Below, piece by piece: positions 1-7,967 of a stretch of DNA of 9,614 bases (position 1 is its first letter; each line of letters begins with the position of its first letter). This DNA is from an uncultured Chlamydiaceae bacterium. GTDB lineage: Bacteria; Chlamydiota; Chlamydiia; Chlamydiales; Parachlamydiaceae. The stretch is taken from assembly GCA_945957185.1 (NCBI GenBank), contig CAMFKA010000072.1, positions 1 through 9,614 on the forward strand. Reading direction: 5' to 3'. The notes under the pieces are model-generated. The model saw only the letters and a program-made list of their open reading frames with translations. It had not been told where the DNA came from and did not search any database. The position numbers were made by a program, and so were the translations under genes.

Positions 1-1
1 A

Positions 2-55
2 TTCTTTTATAAAAGAAAAAAACTCCGCGTCCCTGCGTCCCCGCGTCTCCGCGTT
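2..55. repeat. Partial copy of octamer-built palindromic repeat, cut by window edge
   Basis: Bases 23-54 are four tandem octamers, read on the minus strand as ACGCGGAG, ACGCGGGG, ACGCAGGG and ACGCGGAG. They differ at only one base of 32 from the left arm of the complete element at 7875-7967. The outer flank is also similar (minus-strand GAGCAGGATAACGCGG here, GATCAGGTTAACGCGG there). Bases 2-17 are a perfect 16-bp A/T-rich palindrome that probably marks the centre of the element. The second arm should therefore lie just upstream of base 1. The element sits downstream of the LysM gene. It codes for nothing I recognise. Confidence 0.75.
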
Positions 56-119
56 ATCCTGCTCCTCTCATTCGATGTTAATTATTAATGGCATAAGAAA
101 GGCTCATCCAAAAACAAGA

Positions 120-1208
120 TCACAACCGTAGAGAAGTCCCCGGCTTAAGAGTGTCGGATTGGAGACGATTTTGCTTTTTGATTTTTTCCACATCCACGCG
201 AAACCTTCGAGATATTTTCCACAAATTATCCCCTTCCTGCACGATGTAGGTGGACTCTTTGAAGGCAATATCCACCGGTTTATCCGAACTTAGCTTCTTC
301 GCTGCCGCCAAGACAGCATCGGTGCGAGGGCTTGCTAACAACCGCGTACGAAGAAGCTCGACGTGGGAGTTTTTTTCCTCCAACAAATTCAACAGCATCA
401 GCAGGTGGGCATCATCCAAACGGAAGGCAACATAATTGCCATCCGATTTTAGAAGCGTGTTTGCTGCTGTTTTTGACTTCTTCTCCAACAATTTTAACAA
501 AAACTGTTGCCTGATGGACGCTCCGGTCTCTTTTCGCTGAGCCAACTCATCAATTAATTTCCAATCCGCCTCCAACACCAATTGTAATATCTCGTCGCTT
601 CCCAATTGGTGCTCCCCTTGCATCAAGCGTGTGATAAAACGGTGCTCCGCTGTCATACTAAAGGCTTGCAGCAAACTCGGATCGTACGGCAAAGACTGCT
701 TACGCAGAGTCAAATAAAGCCCTTGCGCATGTTGAGGCCATTTTTCGGTCTGCAGAAAAAATCGAATCCGCTCAAAATCTTGATCGCTCATCCCCGGAAA
801 GACTTTTACTGTCAGGTAGCTGCCATTTTGCCGTTTGCCGATGACCAGAGAACGCACTTCGGATGTGCGGCCGATGGCGCGCTCCAGATCGAGGGAGTGA
901 AAATTCACTAAACTCGCCAAAGCCAGATCTCGAACGGTGTAGCCGTTTTCGATCAGGGTGACATCGTGCAGCTTTTGTATCAGCGTTTCGTAAGGGAGCA
1001 GTCGAAATTGACGGAGGATTTCGCCGTTCGTTCTTTCGTATGTCGCAGGGATCTCGATGGTGCTGACAGGTCTGTCGATATGAATTTTGGGTGCAGAGAA
1101 AACAAGATACAAGAGGGCAAAAAGAAGCGCGACATTAAGTGCTCCGCTGACCATTAAGCTAATCGTCAACCGTCGAAACTGCTTTATCGTCTGCTCTTTA
1201 TGCCTCAT
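120..1208 (-). CDS. Membrane-anchored LysM-domain protein (hypothetical)
   Basis: Protein of 362 residues from the ATG at 1208. The open frame also contains a TTG one codon earlier that directly abuts the pckG stop. Residues 1-14 are basic and about 15-39 form one hydrophobic transmembrane segment, so an N-in/C-out topology is expected. The middle (about 45-310) is mostly helical and matches no family I recognise. Residues 320-362 are a C-terminal LysM domain: it opens with YIVQEGDNLWKISRRF and ends near LKPGTSLRL. LysM domains bind the glycan of peptidoglycan. No catalytic hydrolase domain is visible, so a binding or structural role is more likely than an enzymatic one. It is the last gene of the cluster with mreB, 3 nt after the pckG stop and without a visible Shine-Dalgarno site, which suggests translational coupling. 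A role in septal peptidoglycan organisation is an inference from the domain and the neighbour. Confidence 0.85.
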   Translation of the reverse strand: MRHKEQTIKQFRRLTISLMVSGALNVALLFALLYLVFSAPKIHIDRPVSTIEIPATYERTNGEILRQFRLLPYETLIQKLHDVTLIENGYTVRDLALASLVNFHSLDLERAIGRTSEVRSLVIGKRQNGSYLTVKVFPGMSDQDFERIRFFLQTEKWPQHAQGLYLTLRKQSLPYDPSLLQAFSMTAEHRFITRLMQGEHQLGSDEILQLVLEADWKLIDELAQRKETGASIRQQFLLKLLEKKSKTAANTLLKSDGNYVAFRLDDAHLLMLLNLLEEKNSHVELLRTRLLASPRTDAVLAAAKKLSSDKPVDIAFKESTYIVQEGDNLWKISRRFRVDVEKIKKQNRLQSDTLKPGTSLRL

Positions 1209-1211
1209 CAA

Positions 1212-3029
1212 TCATTGCGTAGTGTTTAAGCGTGTTTTTAAATCGGTTAATTCGTCGGAAATCCCTTTAGGGAGGTGATCGCCAAAGATCTTGTAGTAGT
1301 TCGAAAGCTCATCGGAATCTTTCTTCCACTCTTTTGTATCGATAGCGAATAGCTCTTCGATATCACTAGGAGAAAGATTCAGTCCTGTCAAATCCAGAGA
1401 CTCGGGAACATTGCCGATAGCAGTTTTGTGGGCATTATCATTTCCGGACGCCCGTTCAAAAATCCATTTTAAGACGCGTGAGTTTTCTCCAAATCCCGGC
1501 CACAGCCATTTTCCCTCTTTATTTTTGCGGAACCAGTTGACATAGTAGATACGGGGAAGTTTTTTAGGATCGTGCGCAGCGCCTAACGTCAGCCAATGCT
1601 GAAAGTAGTCTCCCATGTTGTACCCGCAGAACGGAAGCATCGCAAAAGGGTCGTGACGCAGCTTACCCACTTCCCCTGTCGCTGCTGCTGTCGTTTCGGA
1701 AGAAACGCTGGTCCCTAAAAAGGTTCCATGTTGCCACGAGAACGATTCGCAAACTAGAGGGACAGTAGAAGAGCGTCGACCACCAAAAAGGATAGCGCTG
1801 ATGGGAACTCCCGCAGGATCTTCCCATGCCGGATCAATCACAGGACATTGCCCTGCAGGGGCAGTAAATCTTGCATTAGGATGTGCGGCCTTCTCCTTGG
1901 ATTCGGGAGTCCAATCCCTTCCGCGCCAATCGATGACGTGATTGGGAGGAGTCTCTGTCATTCCTTCCCACCACACATCTCCATCGTCTGTCAGGGCGAC
2001 GTTTGTGAAGATGGTATTTTTCTCCATCGATCGCATCGCATTGGGATTGGAGGTCATCGAAGTGCCGGGAGCAACGCCAAAGAATCCCGCTTCGGGATTG
2101 ATTGCGTAGAGGCGGCCATCTTTTCCGAACTTCATCCATGCGATATCATCGCCGACAGTCTCCACTTTCCACCCGGGCAAAGAGGGCGTCAGCATCGCTA
2201 AATTGGTTTTTCCGCAAGCACTTGGAAATGCAGCGGTGATGTACCGTTTTTCCCCTTTGGGGCTTGTAAGACCCAATATAAGCATATGTTCCGCGAGCCA
2301 CCCTTCATCTCGCGCCATCGCCGAGGCGATGCGGAGGGCGAAGCATTTCTTCCCTAAAAGGGCATTTCCGCCGTATCCGCTGCCGTAGGACCAGATTTCT
2401 CGCGCTTCGGGGAACTGTACAATATATTTGTCTTTGTTATTGCAGGGCCAGGAGACATCTTTTTGACCTGCTGCTAATGGCATCCCGACAGAATGGAGGC
2501 AAGGGACAAAGTCACCATCCCCCAACACATCTAAAACAGCTTTTCCCATCCGTGTCATGATTTTCATGCTGCAGACAACGTAAGGGGAATCGGTGATTTC
2601 CACGCCGATGTGAGCGATATCTGAACCGAGCGGTCCCATGCTGAAAGGGATCACGTACATGGTACGTCCCTTCATACAGCCTGAAAATAACCCTCGCAGC
2701 TTTTTTTTCATCTCTACCGGCTCGCGCCAATTGTTAGTCGGGCCTGCGTCCTCTTTCTTTTGCGAGCAAATGAAAGTGCAATCTTCGACGCGAGCGACAT
2801 CATCAGGGCTAGAGCGCGCTAAAAAGCTGTTGGGACGTTTTTTTGGGTTAAGGCGAATAAAAGTGCCATCTTTGACAAGTTTTTCGCAAAGCCCCTGATA
2901 CTCCTCTTCACTACCATCACAGATATGAACCGCATCGGGTTGACACAAGGTTTCCATTTCCGTTATCCATTCGCGAAGCCTATGATTTTTCAAGGCAGAA
3001 GGGTTCGGTGAACGAGAGGAATCAGTCAT
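1212..3029 (-). CDS. pckG: Phosphoenolpyruvate carboxykinase (GTP)
   Basis: Converts oxaloacetate and GTP to phosphoenolpyruvate, CO2 and GDP in the cytosol, linking TCA intermediates to gluconeogenesis. The 605 residues match the GTP-dependent family (about 600-620) and not the ATP-dependent one (about 540). Visible signatures, numbered from the ATG at 3029: YGGN (219-222), the family-specific P-loop FPSACGKTN (268-276) with its reactive Cys272, and kinase-2 GDDIAW (293-298). The Mn-ligand equivalents of rat PCK1 Lys244, His264 and Asp311 are Lys228, His248 and Asp295, at a constant offset. A lid-like segment SSETTAAA follows at about 443-450. The frame extends two codons further to a TTG at 3035, but the AGGAG at 3038-3042 is 8 nt from the ATG and only 2 nt from the TTG, so the ATG is preferred. 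The ribosome site overlaps the mreB stop codon. Chlamydial genomes often name this gene pckA despite GTP specificity. Confidence 0.97.
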   Translation of the reverse strand: MTDSSRSPNPSALKNHRLREWITEMETLCQPDAVHICDGSEEEYQGLCEKLVKDGTFIRLNPKKRPNSFLARSSPDDVARVEDCTFICSQKKEDAGPTNNWREPVEMKKKLRGLFSGCMKGRTMYVIPFSMGPLGSDIAHIGVEITDSPYVVCSMKIMTRMGKAVLDVLGDGDFVPCLHSVGMPLAAGQKDVSWPCNNKDKYIVQFPEAREIWSYGSGYGGNALLGKKCFALRIASAMARDEGWLAEHMLILGLTSPKGEKRYITAAFPSACGKTNLAMLTPSLPGWKVETVGDDIAWMKFGKDGRLYAINPEAGFFGVAPGTSMTSNPNAMRSMEKNTIFTNVALTDDGDVWWEGMTETPPNHVIDWRGRDWTPESKEKAAHPNARFTAPAGQCPVIDPAWEDPAGVPISAILFGGRRSSTVPLVCESFSWQHGTFLGTSVSSETTAAATGEVGKLRHDPFAMLPFCGYNMGDYFQHWLTLGAAHDPKKLPRIYYVNWFRKNKEGKWLWPGFGENSRVLKWIFERASGNDNAHKTAIGNVPESLDLTGLNLSPSDIEELFAIDTKEWKKDSDELSNYYKIFGDHLPKGISDELTDLKTRLNTTQ

Positions 3030-3035
3030 ATTCAA

Positions 3036-3043
3036 GGCTCCTA
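3036..3043 (-). promoter_or_regulatory. Ribosome binding site of pckG overlapping the mreB stop
   Basis: On the minus strand the mreB stop TAG runs straight into AGGAG (TAGGAGCC). The spacing of 8 nt to the ATG at 3029 decides that start over the upstream TTG at 3035. The overlap fits translational coupling of mreB and pckG. Confidence 0.7.
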
Positions 3044-4126
3044 TAGCGAACGGCGTCGCTGCAATTTATCTAAGTATTCTAACGCTTTTCCGGTTCCAAG
3101 GCACACTGCCAGCAAAGGATTTGCCGGAATTGTCGCCGGAATACCGGTTTCTTTAACAAGTGCTTTATCGAGACCCTTGATCAAAGCTCCACCGCCCGCC
3201 AATACCATTCCGCGTTCGATCAGGTCGGCAGCGAGTTCTGGAGGACATTTTTCGAGGATCACTTTAACATCTTCGATGATCTGTTGGAAAGGCTCGACAA
3301 GGCATTCGCGAATCTCGACGGAATTGATCCGTTTTTTCACAGGTAATCCTGTCACTTGGTCGCGACCGCTCACTTCCATTTCCAGTTCGCCATCGCCCAA
3401 TGGGTACGCAGAACCGATTGTCATTTTGATCTCTTCCGCAGTACGAGGACCGATCATCAAGTTGTAAGTGCGGCGCATGTAGTTGATGATGCATTCGTCG
3501 AGTTCATCGCCCGCAACGCGTAGGGAACGTGATTCCACGATTCCGCCGAGAGAGATGATCGCGATTTCTGTTGTACCGCCGCCGATATCGATGATCATGT
3601 TTGCGTAGGGTTCGTGGACGGGTAGATCGACACCGATAGCAGCAGCCATAGGTTCTTCGATCAGGATCACCTCTTGAGCACCCGCGTGGAGAGCAGAGTC
3701 TTCGACAGCGCGTTTCTCTACCCCTGTGATTCCTGAGGGAACAGCGATAAGGATTTTAGGACGGAATAAGCTTCTAGCAGGAGTGACGCGTTGGATAAGA
3801 GCCTTTAGCATCCCTTCGGCGATTTCGAAGTCCGCGATGACACCGTCTTTCATAGGGCGGACAGCGTGGATTTTTCGAGGAGTTTTCCCCAACATATCTT
3901 TCGCTTTACGGCCGACAGCCAAAACTTCTTTGGTTTCGGAGTCGACAGCGACGACGGAAGGTTCGGCGAGGACAATTCCTTTCCCACGGACGAATACCAG
4001 GGTGTTTGCCGTTCCCAGGTCGATCCCGATATCATTAGAAAAGACACCTCTGAAGTTTGTAAGGCGACTAAAAGTGGTTTTTGCAGAGTCTTTTAAAGAC
4101 TGTACGAATTTAAACTTATTGGACAT
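3041..4126 (-). CDS. mreB: Rod-shape determining actin-like protein MreB
   Basis: Bacterial actin homologue that polymerises at the inner membrane and directs peptidoglycan synthesis. In Chlamydiae, which lack FtsZ, it acts in division at the septum. The 361-residue protein has the full actin-fold signature: phosphate-1 GIDLGTANTLV (34-44), catalytic-region IEEPMAAAIG (156-165), phosphate-2 DIGGGTTE (180-187) and the adenosine motif GGGALIKGL (311-319). The FRGVFSND segment aligns with E. coli FRGMFSND, which starts at residue 5 there and residue 25 here. This leaves about 20 extra N-terminal residues that are basic and amphipathic (SNKFKFVQSLKDSAKTTFSR). An extended membrane-binding N-terminus has been reported for chlamydial MreB. 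The ATG start is supported by GAGGA 4 nt upstream. It lies 11 nt after the helicase stop and its own stop overlaps the pckG ribosome site. Confidence 0.97.
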   Translation of the reverse strand: MSNKFKFVQSLKDSAKTTFSRLTNFRGVFSNDIGIDLGTANTLVFVRGKGIVLAEPSVVAVDSETKEVLAVGRKAKDMLGKTPRKIHAVRPMKDGVIADFEIAEGMLKALIQRVTPARSLFRPKILIAVPSGITGVEKRAVEDSALHAGAQEVILIEEPMAAAIGVDLPVHEPYANMIIDIGGGTTEIAIISLGGIVESRSLRVAGDELDECIINYMRRTYNLMIGPRTAEEIKMTIGSAYPLGDGELEMEVSGRDQVTGLPVKKRINSVEIRECLVEPFQQIIEDVKVILEKCPPELAADLIERGMVLAGGGALIKGLDKALVKETGIPATIPANPLLAVCLGTGKALEYLDKLQRRRSL

Positions 4127-4130
4127 CTAT

Positions 4131-4136
4131 TCCTCA
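4131..4136 (-). promoter_or_regulatory. Ribosome binding site of mreB
   Basis: TGAGGA on the minus strand, 4 nt before the ATG at 4126, inside the 11-nt gap after the helicase stop codon. It fixes the mreB start and therefore the extended N-terminus. Confidence 0.7.
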
Positions 4137-4137
4137 T

Positions 4138-7100
4138 TTAGGTTTGAAGCAGTTCAAGTACCTCTTCCCATGTTAATTTTGCAATTGCCTCGTCATCGCA
4201 ACCGACGATTTTATTTTCCAACCCTTTCTTTCTCTCTTGAAGCTCGACGATTTTCACTTCTATCGTATCCAGCGTCACCAGCTTATAGGAAGAAACGGAG
4301 TTTTTCTGACCTAGGCGGTGGACGCGGTCGGTCGCTTGATTTTCGACTGCCGGGTTCCACCACATATCGTAGTGGATGACAGTATCGGCTCCAACCAGGT
4401 TTAAGCCTGCCCCTCCCGCTTTTAGAGATACAAGAAAAACCGGAATCTCAGCATTATTATTGAATTCGTTTACAATTTCCAGTCGATTTTTACTTGTTCC
4501 ATCCAAATACTGGAACCGTATCCCCAACTTTTGAAGGTCATCGCGCATGATATTCAACATCTTAGTGTATTGGCTGAAGATGACGGTTTTGTGTCCTCCG
4601 CCAATCAACGATTGCAGCAATTCCATTAACATGTCGTATTTTGCTGAATCCCCCATTTCCGGATTTTCTTTTGCGAAGATTGCCGGGTGGCAGCAAATTT
4701 GCTTCAACCGCGTCAATGTCGCTAAAACGTGAATTTGTACCTTGTCGAAGCCTTCTTTTTTCACCAGTTTCGACAGCTCTTCCCTTGCCGATTTGGCGTA
4801 AGATTGATACAGCTCCTTCTGCACCTGTGTCAGGTGGCAATGGTAGACAATTTCCGAAACCGGAGGCAACTCTTGCAACACATCGCGTTTCATCCTGCGG
4901 AGAATGAAAGGAGCCACTTTTTTGCGCAATCCTTCCAAATTGCCCCCCTGGGACTGCCCCGGCAGGCGGACATACTTCTCCACAAAGCGGTCGTACGAGC
5001 TCAATAACCCCGGCATTAAATAGTCGAAAAGGCTCCACAACTCTTCCAAAGAGTTTTCGATAGGCGTTCCCGTCAAAATCAGGCGATGAGCAGCTTGAAT
5101 CATCTTCACCGATTTGGCATTGCGGGTGCCGCGGTTTTTGATGTGTTGCGCTTCGTCCAAAATCGCATAGGCGAAAGGGACGGTGCGGTAAAATTCGATA
5201 TCCTTCTGTAGAAGACTGTAAGAAGTGATCACAACATCGTACTTCTTCAAATCGCTCTGCAGTTTCTTTCTTTGTGCCGGCGTTCCGTCTACGGGAAGAA
5301 CTTTCAATTGAGGATTAAACTTGTTGATCTCTTCCTTCCAGTTGTACACAAGGGACGTTGGGCAGACCACAATGGAGAGTTGCCCTTTTTGGCGATGGTG
5401 ATTTTGCGTGAGGGCAATAATCGCCTGCAGGGTTTTACCAAGACCCATATCATCGGCAAGGATACCATTGAGGTGCATGCTACGCAGTCTTTCAAGCCAC
5501 GAAACCCCATCGATTTGGTAGGTGCGTAGGGTTGCGTTGATAGCGGCAGGAAGAGGACTCGATTTGAACTCCCTGTTCCCTAACATCTGCTGTTGAATTT
5601 CAATCAAATTCTTTGTCATAGAAAATTCGATCGGCAATCCCTTAAATTGCTCTTCGCTGATGCTAGCCAAGCTCCAAAGCGGACGCTCTTGCGAGTGATT
5701 TTCGATCACTTGCAAACCAATTTCGTCAAAAATTTGGATCACAGGCGCAATGCGCTCCAAATCCAACACAAGGATTTTATTCGACTTATGGGACGCTTCA
5801 TTCCCCTTTTTGCGGATCATCTTTTTCGAAGGCAGTTCGATATACGACTTTTTCGTCGTTAAGCAATCCCACAAGGCATCGACTGTCACGCCATTTAGAT
5901 CGCCGTTCACTTGCAATTCTACGTTGTACTGATCGATGCGCTTCGTTTCCGAAAAATGGATCTTGAAGGTGGTGTCGTCAAAGATGAATTGATCGAGCAA
6001 ATTCTGTGGACAATTAAATTTGACGCGTCCCTGATTGCGAGGAACCACTTCTGTCATGAACTCGATGATCTTTTTGTCAGTTTTGACCGAGTAAAGATTC
6101 TGAGCAGGATCGTAAATGAAATCTTGGAAGAGGTCTTCGATGATATTTTGCTCTTGAGTAAGATTGCGAGCCAATACCCCCTCTTTTGTCACGAATGGGG
6201 TAATATGCTCCAAAGTCAATTGGGAACAAGAAGCGGGAATTTTTACGTTGTCGTAAATGAAATTTAACGACGCTTCCAACTCGCCATTTAAGTAGCCAAT
6301 ATTGCACTCTGCTTTCAATTCTCCGCTGAACGGAATGGTGACAAACCGCTCCAAAACATCTTGATTGACAAGTTTCACATATTGGAGCAAGTCGGGAATC
6401 GAATTCTCCACAAAAGTCCCAAACAAGGGTTCCGGAATCGTGACATCGCGCAGCTCGTTAAATTGCACCAGATGTTTGCGCTTCAGGTTGTGTTGGAAGC
6501 GATAGTAGACACTCCCCTCCACAATCCCCGGTTTCGAGCATTCGAAATAGTGCGCTTCGTGAGAAGGAAGAACGATCTCTTCGTTCAACATAATTCCCGG
6601 ACGCAGTAAAATTTTGGGCGCGGGCACCGAGAGCAATTCCACTTCGCAGTGGATCTGTGCGGGGATAATGGAGTAACGGAGAGGCTCCTCGAAAGTGCGG
6701 TGGTAAAATCCGGGGAGTGTCGGAAGATCGTTCTCGTCGTCACGGCTGCACCCTTTCATCTTTGTCAGCGACAGGGATGTGTAGTCGTAGACTTGCGCTA
6801 AAACAAGCCCAAAGAGCTCCCCTTCGATTGTCGTCAATTTGAGATTTTTATCGTCCCGTTCAGGGGCGCATCGTGCCGAATCAATAATCATACGCAAGAG
6901 GGTGCGTGTGGAGGCCTCGAAAGAATCGAGAGTAAAGAAATACCGTTTCGTTCCGATGTAGATGGTCTCTTGGTAGTGCAGAGCATTAAGGAATTGTCGG
7001 ATATCCGGCACATGAAGGGGTTTGGAGCGGTAAGGCAGTCGGAGAGCAAACTGCAGATCGACAGTTTCAATTGCTCCGCCATTTTGCGGGAGATGAAAAA

Positions 7101-7632
7101 TGACGCACAGCTCGGCTTTATCGACTTGCATGGGGTTATCGGAAAGAAAAAACGGCGATTTCCCCAACACATTTGCAGCTGATTTATACTCTTGTAACAG
7201 CTCTTTCAGGTGCTTTTTATCTCTTTTCACGACCGCTTTTGTCTCGGCTTCTTTGATGGACTCGCGGATTGTGTCTTTTTCCTCTTCGTCTAGATCTTCT
7301 TGCGACTCGACATCATTTTCGCGGGAGTATGCCACAAGGAGAGCATCGAAATGCTCTTCCAGATAGAACAGAACAGCAGCGAGGTGTTGGCAATCGAATT
7401 TATAAGGGCAATCGCAATCGGATTGGACGATGGAAGAGGAGCTCAAATCGATTTCCAGCTCGATCTGGTACGTTTTGTCGAAACTACCTTGAACAGTACA
7501 GCTGATTTTTACATTTTGTGGGGAGTAGGTGAGGATTTTGCCATCGGACACCATTTTTTTGTCGTAGATGGTTTTCCCTTCTTTGAGAATGTTAGGAGAG
7601 AGTTCCTGCCTCAACTTTCGAAAATTTAACAT
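4138..7632 (-). CDS. SNF2/SWI2-family DEAD-like helicase with SWIM zinc finger
   Basis: Large superfamily-2 ATPase of the bacterial SNF2/HepA-like type, probably a double-stranded nucleic-acid translocase; the target is unknown. Numbered from the ATG at 7632 (1164 residues): a SWIM zinc finger CxCx5CxH at Cys73, Cys75, Cys81 and His83, then an acidic linker (about 105-124). A long middle region (about 130-690) corresponds to the SNF2-associated part. The ATPase follows: Q-like LRTYQIDGVSWL (702-713), Walker A DDMGLGKT (727-734), DEAQ (826-829), LTGTP (853-857), SLKAGGAGLNL (1069-1079) and motif VI QATDRVHRLGQ (1099-1109). All core motifs are intact. The frame stays open upstream to TTG/ATG/ATG codons at 7756-7764 (1208 residues). 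There is no Shine-Dalgarno site there, whereas GTGGAG lies 5 nt before 7632. The shorter length is close to what I recall for C. trachomatis CT708 (about 1160). It is the first gene of the minus-strand cluster. Confidence 0.93.
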   Translation of the reverse strand: MLNFRKLRQELSPNILKEGKTIYDKKMVSDGKILTYSPQNVKISCTVQGSFDKTYQIELEIDLSSSSIVQSDCDCPYKFDCQHLAAVLFYLEEHFDALLVAYSRENDVESQEDLDEEEKDTIRESIKEAETKAVVKRDKKHLKELLQEYKSAANVLGKSPFFLSDNPMQVDKAELCVIFHLPQNGGAIETVDLQFALRLPYRSKPLHVPDIRQFLNALHYQETIYIGTKRYFFTLDSFEASTRTLLRMIIDSARCAPERDDKNLKLTTIEGELFGLVLAQVYDYTSLSLTKMKGCSRDDENDLPTLPGFYHRTFEEPLRYSIIPAQIHCEVELLSVPAPKILLRPGIMLNEEIVLPSHEAHYFECSKPGIVEGSVYYRFQHNLKRKHLVQFNELRDVTIPEPLFGTFVENSIPDLLQYVKLVNQDVLERFVTIPFSGELKAECNIGYLNGELEASLNFIYDNVKIPASCSQLTLEHITPFVTKEGVLARNLTQEQNIIEDLFQDFIYDPAQNLYSVKTDKKIIEFMTEVVPRNQGRVKFNCPQNLLDQFIFDDTTFKIHFSETKRIDQYNVELQVNGDLNGVTVDALWDCLTTKKSYIELPSKKMIRKKGNEASHKSNKILVLDLERIAPVIQIFDEIGLQVIENHSQERPLWSLASISEEQFKGLPIEFSMTKNLIEIQQQMLGNREFKSSPLPAAINATLRTYQIDGVSWLERLRSMHLNGILADDMGLGKTLQAIIALTQNHHRQKGQLSIVVCPTSLVYNWKEEINKFNPQLKVLPVDGTPAQRKKLQSDLKKYDVVITSYSLLQKDIEFYRTVPFAYAILDEAQHIKNRGTRNAKSVKMIQAAHRLILTGTPIENSLEELWSLFDYLMPGLLSSYDRFVEKYVRLPGQSQGGNLEGLRKKVAPFILRRMKRDVLQELPPVSEIVYHCHLTQVQKELYQSYAKSAREELSKLVKKEGFDKVQIHVLATLTRLKQICCHPAIFAKENPEMGDSAKYDMLMELLQSLIGGGHKTVIFSQYTKMLNIMRDDLQKLGIRFQYLDGTSKNRLEIVNEFNNNAEIPVFLVSLKAGGAGLNLVGADTVIHYDMWWNPAVENQATDRVHRLGQKNSVSSYKLVTLDTIEVKIVELQERKKGLENKIVGCDDEAIAKLTWEEVLELLQT

Positions 7633-7637
7633 TGCAA

Positions 7638-7643
7638 CTCCAC
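7638..7643 (-). promoter_or_regulatory. Ribosome binding site supporting the short helicase start
   Basis: GTGGAG on the minus strand, 5 nt before the ATG at 7632. The alternative start codons at 7756-7764 lack any comparable site, so this signal favours the 1164-residue form. Confidence 0.55.
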
Positions 7644-7741
7644 AAATTTGCACTTGATTTAACCGATAACCACTTAGCAAGCGGTCAATGGAACCCCGAA
7701 ATTTCCAGCCAAAAAATCGAGCACCCCATGATTTTATCTCT

Positions 7742-7768
7742 TTTATAGATTTTGTCATCATCAATCAA
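7742..7768 (-). promoter_or_regulatory. Weak candidate promoter for the helicase-mreB-pckG cluster
   Basis: On the minus strand TTGATT (7763-7768) and TATAAA (7742-7747) are separated by 15 nt, shorter than the preferred 17. If used, transcription would start near 7735 and leave a leader of about 100 nt before the ATG at 7632. That would also exclude the longer start. The region is A/T rich, so chance matches are expected. Confidence 0.2.
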
Positions 7769-7874
7769 CCAAAAATTTTTTTAACCTTCAATTCCGACAG
7801 GTATCGACACCAAAGCCTTGATCGAGAAACTTTGTTGTTTAAATCATATCAACACACAATGAAAGGATCAGGTT

Positions 7875-7967
7875 AACGCGGAGACGCGGGGACGCAGAGA
7901 CGCGGAGATTTTTTAATTTTTTTATAGATAAAATCTCTGTGTCCCCGCGCCCCTGCGTCTCCGCGTT
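7875..7967. repeat. Complete octamer-built palindromic repeat element (hairpin)
   Basis: Two 38-nt arms (7875-7912 and 7930-7967) are inverted copies, identical at 32 of 38 positions, around a 17-nt A/T-rich centre. Each arm holds four tandem octamers of consensus ACGCRGRG. On the left they are ACGCGGAG, ACGCGGGG, ACGCAGAG, ACGCGGAG. On the right, read in reverse complement, they are ACGCGGAG, ACGCAGGG, GCGCGGGG, ACACAGAG. All six arm differences are A/G transitions; three become G-U wobbles in a plus-strand transcript and three in a minus-strand one. Similarity to the copy at 2-55 extends into the flank to about 7866. The open frame across it (7839-8033, minus) is a translation of the repeat and not a gene. 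It resembles a MITE- or REP-like non-coding element; no target-site duplication is evident. Confidence 0.8.

Noticed and set aside
78..88. TTAAT-T-ATTAA inverted repeat downstream of the LysM gene
   Set aside because: Only A/T pairs, five base pairs with a one-base loop and no U-tract; too weak for a terminator and likely chance.
3726..4379. 217-codon plus-strand open frame opposite mreB and the helicase 3' end
   Set aside because: It lies antisense to the conserved mreB reading frame, spans two unrelated genes, and its protein is low-complexity Arg/Ser/Pro-rich with no recognisable domain.
4562..5038. 158-codon minus-strand open frame within the helicase gene
   Set aside because: It is an alternative frame of the conserved SNF2 ATPase region; no ribosome site or family resemblance.
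7875..7967. Possible CRISPR array or tandem minisatellite
   Set aside because: The units are 8 bp without spacers and arranged as two inverted arms, so neither a CRISPR array nor a simple minisatellite fits.
7875..7967. Simple intrinsic terminator
   Set aside because: The T-rich stretches lie in the loop between the arms and not after the hairpin, and the neighbouring genes diverge from here, so no transcript obviously ends at it.
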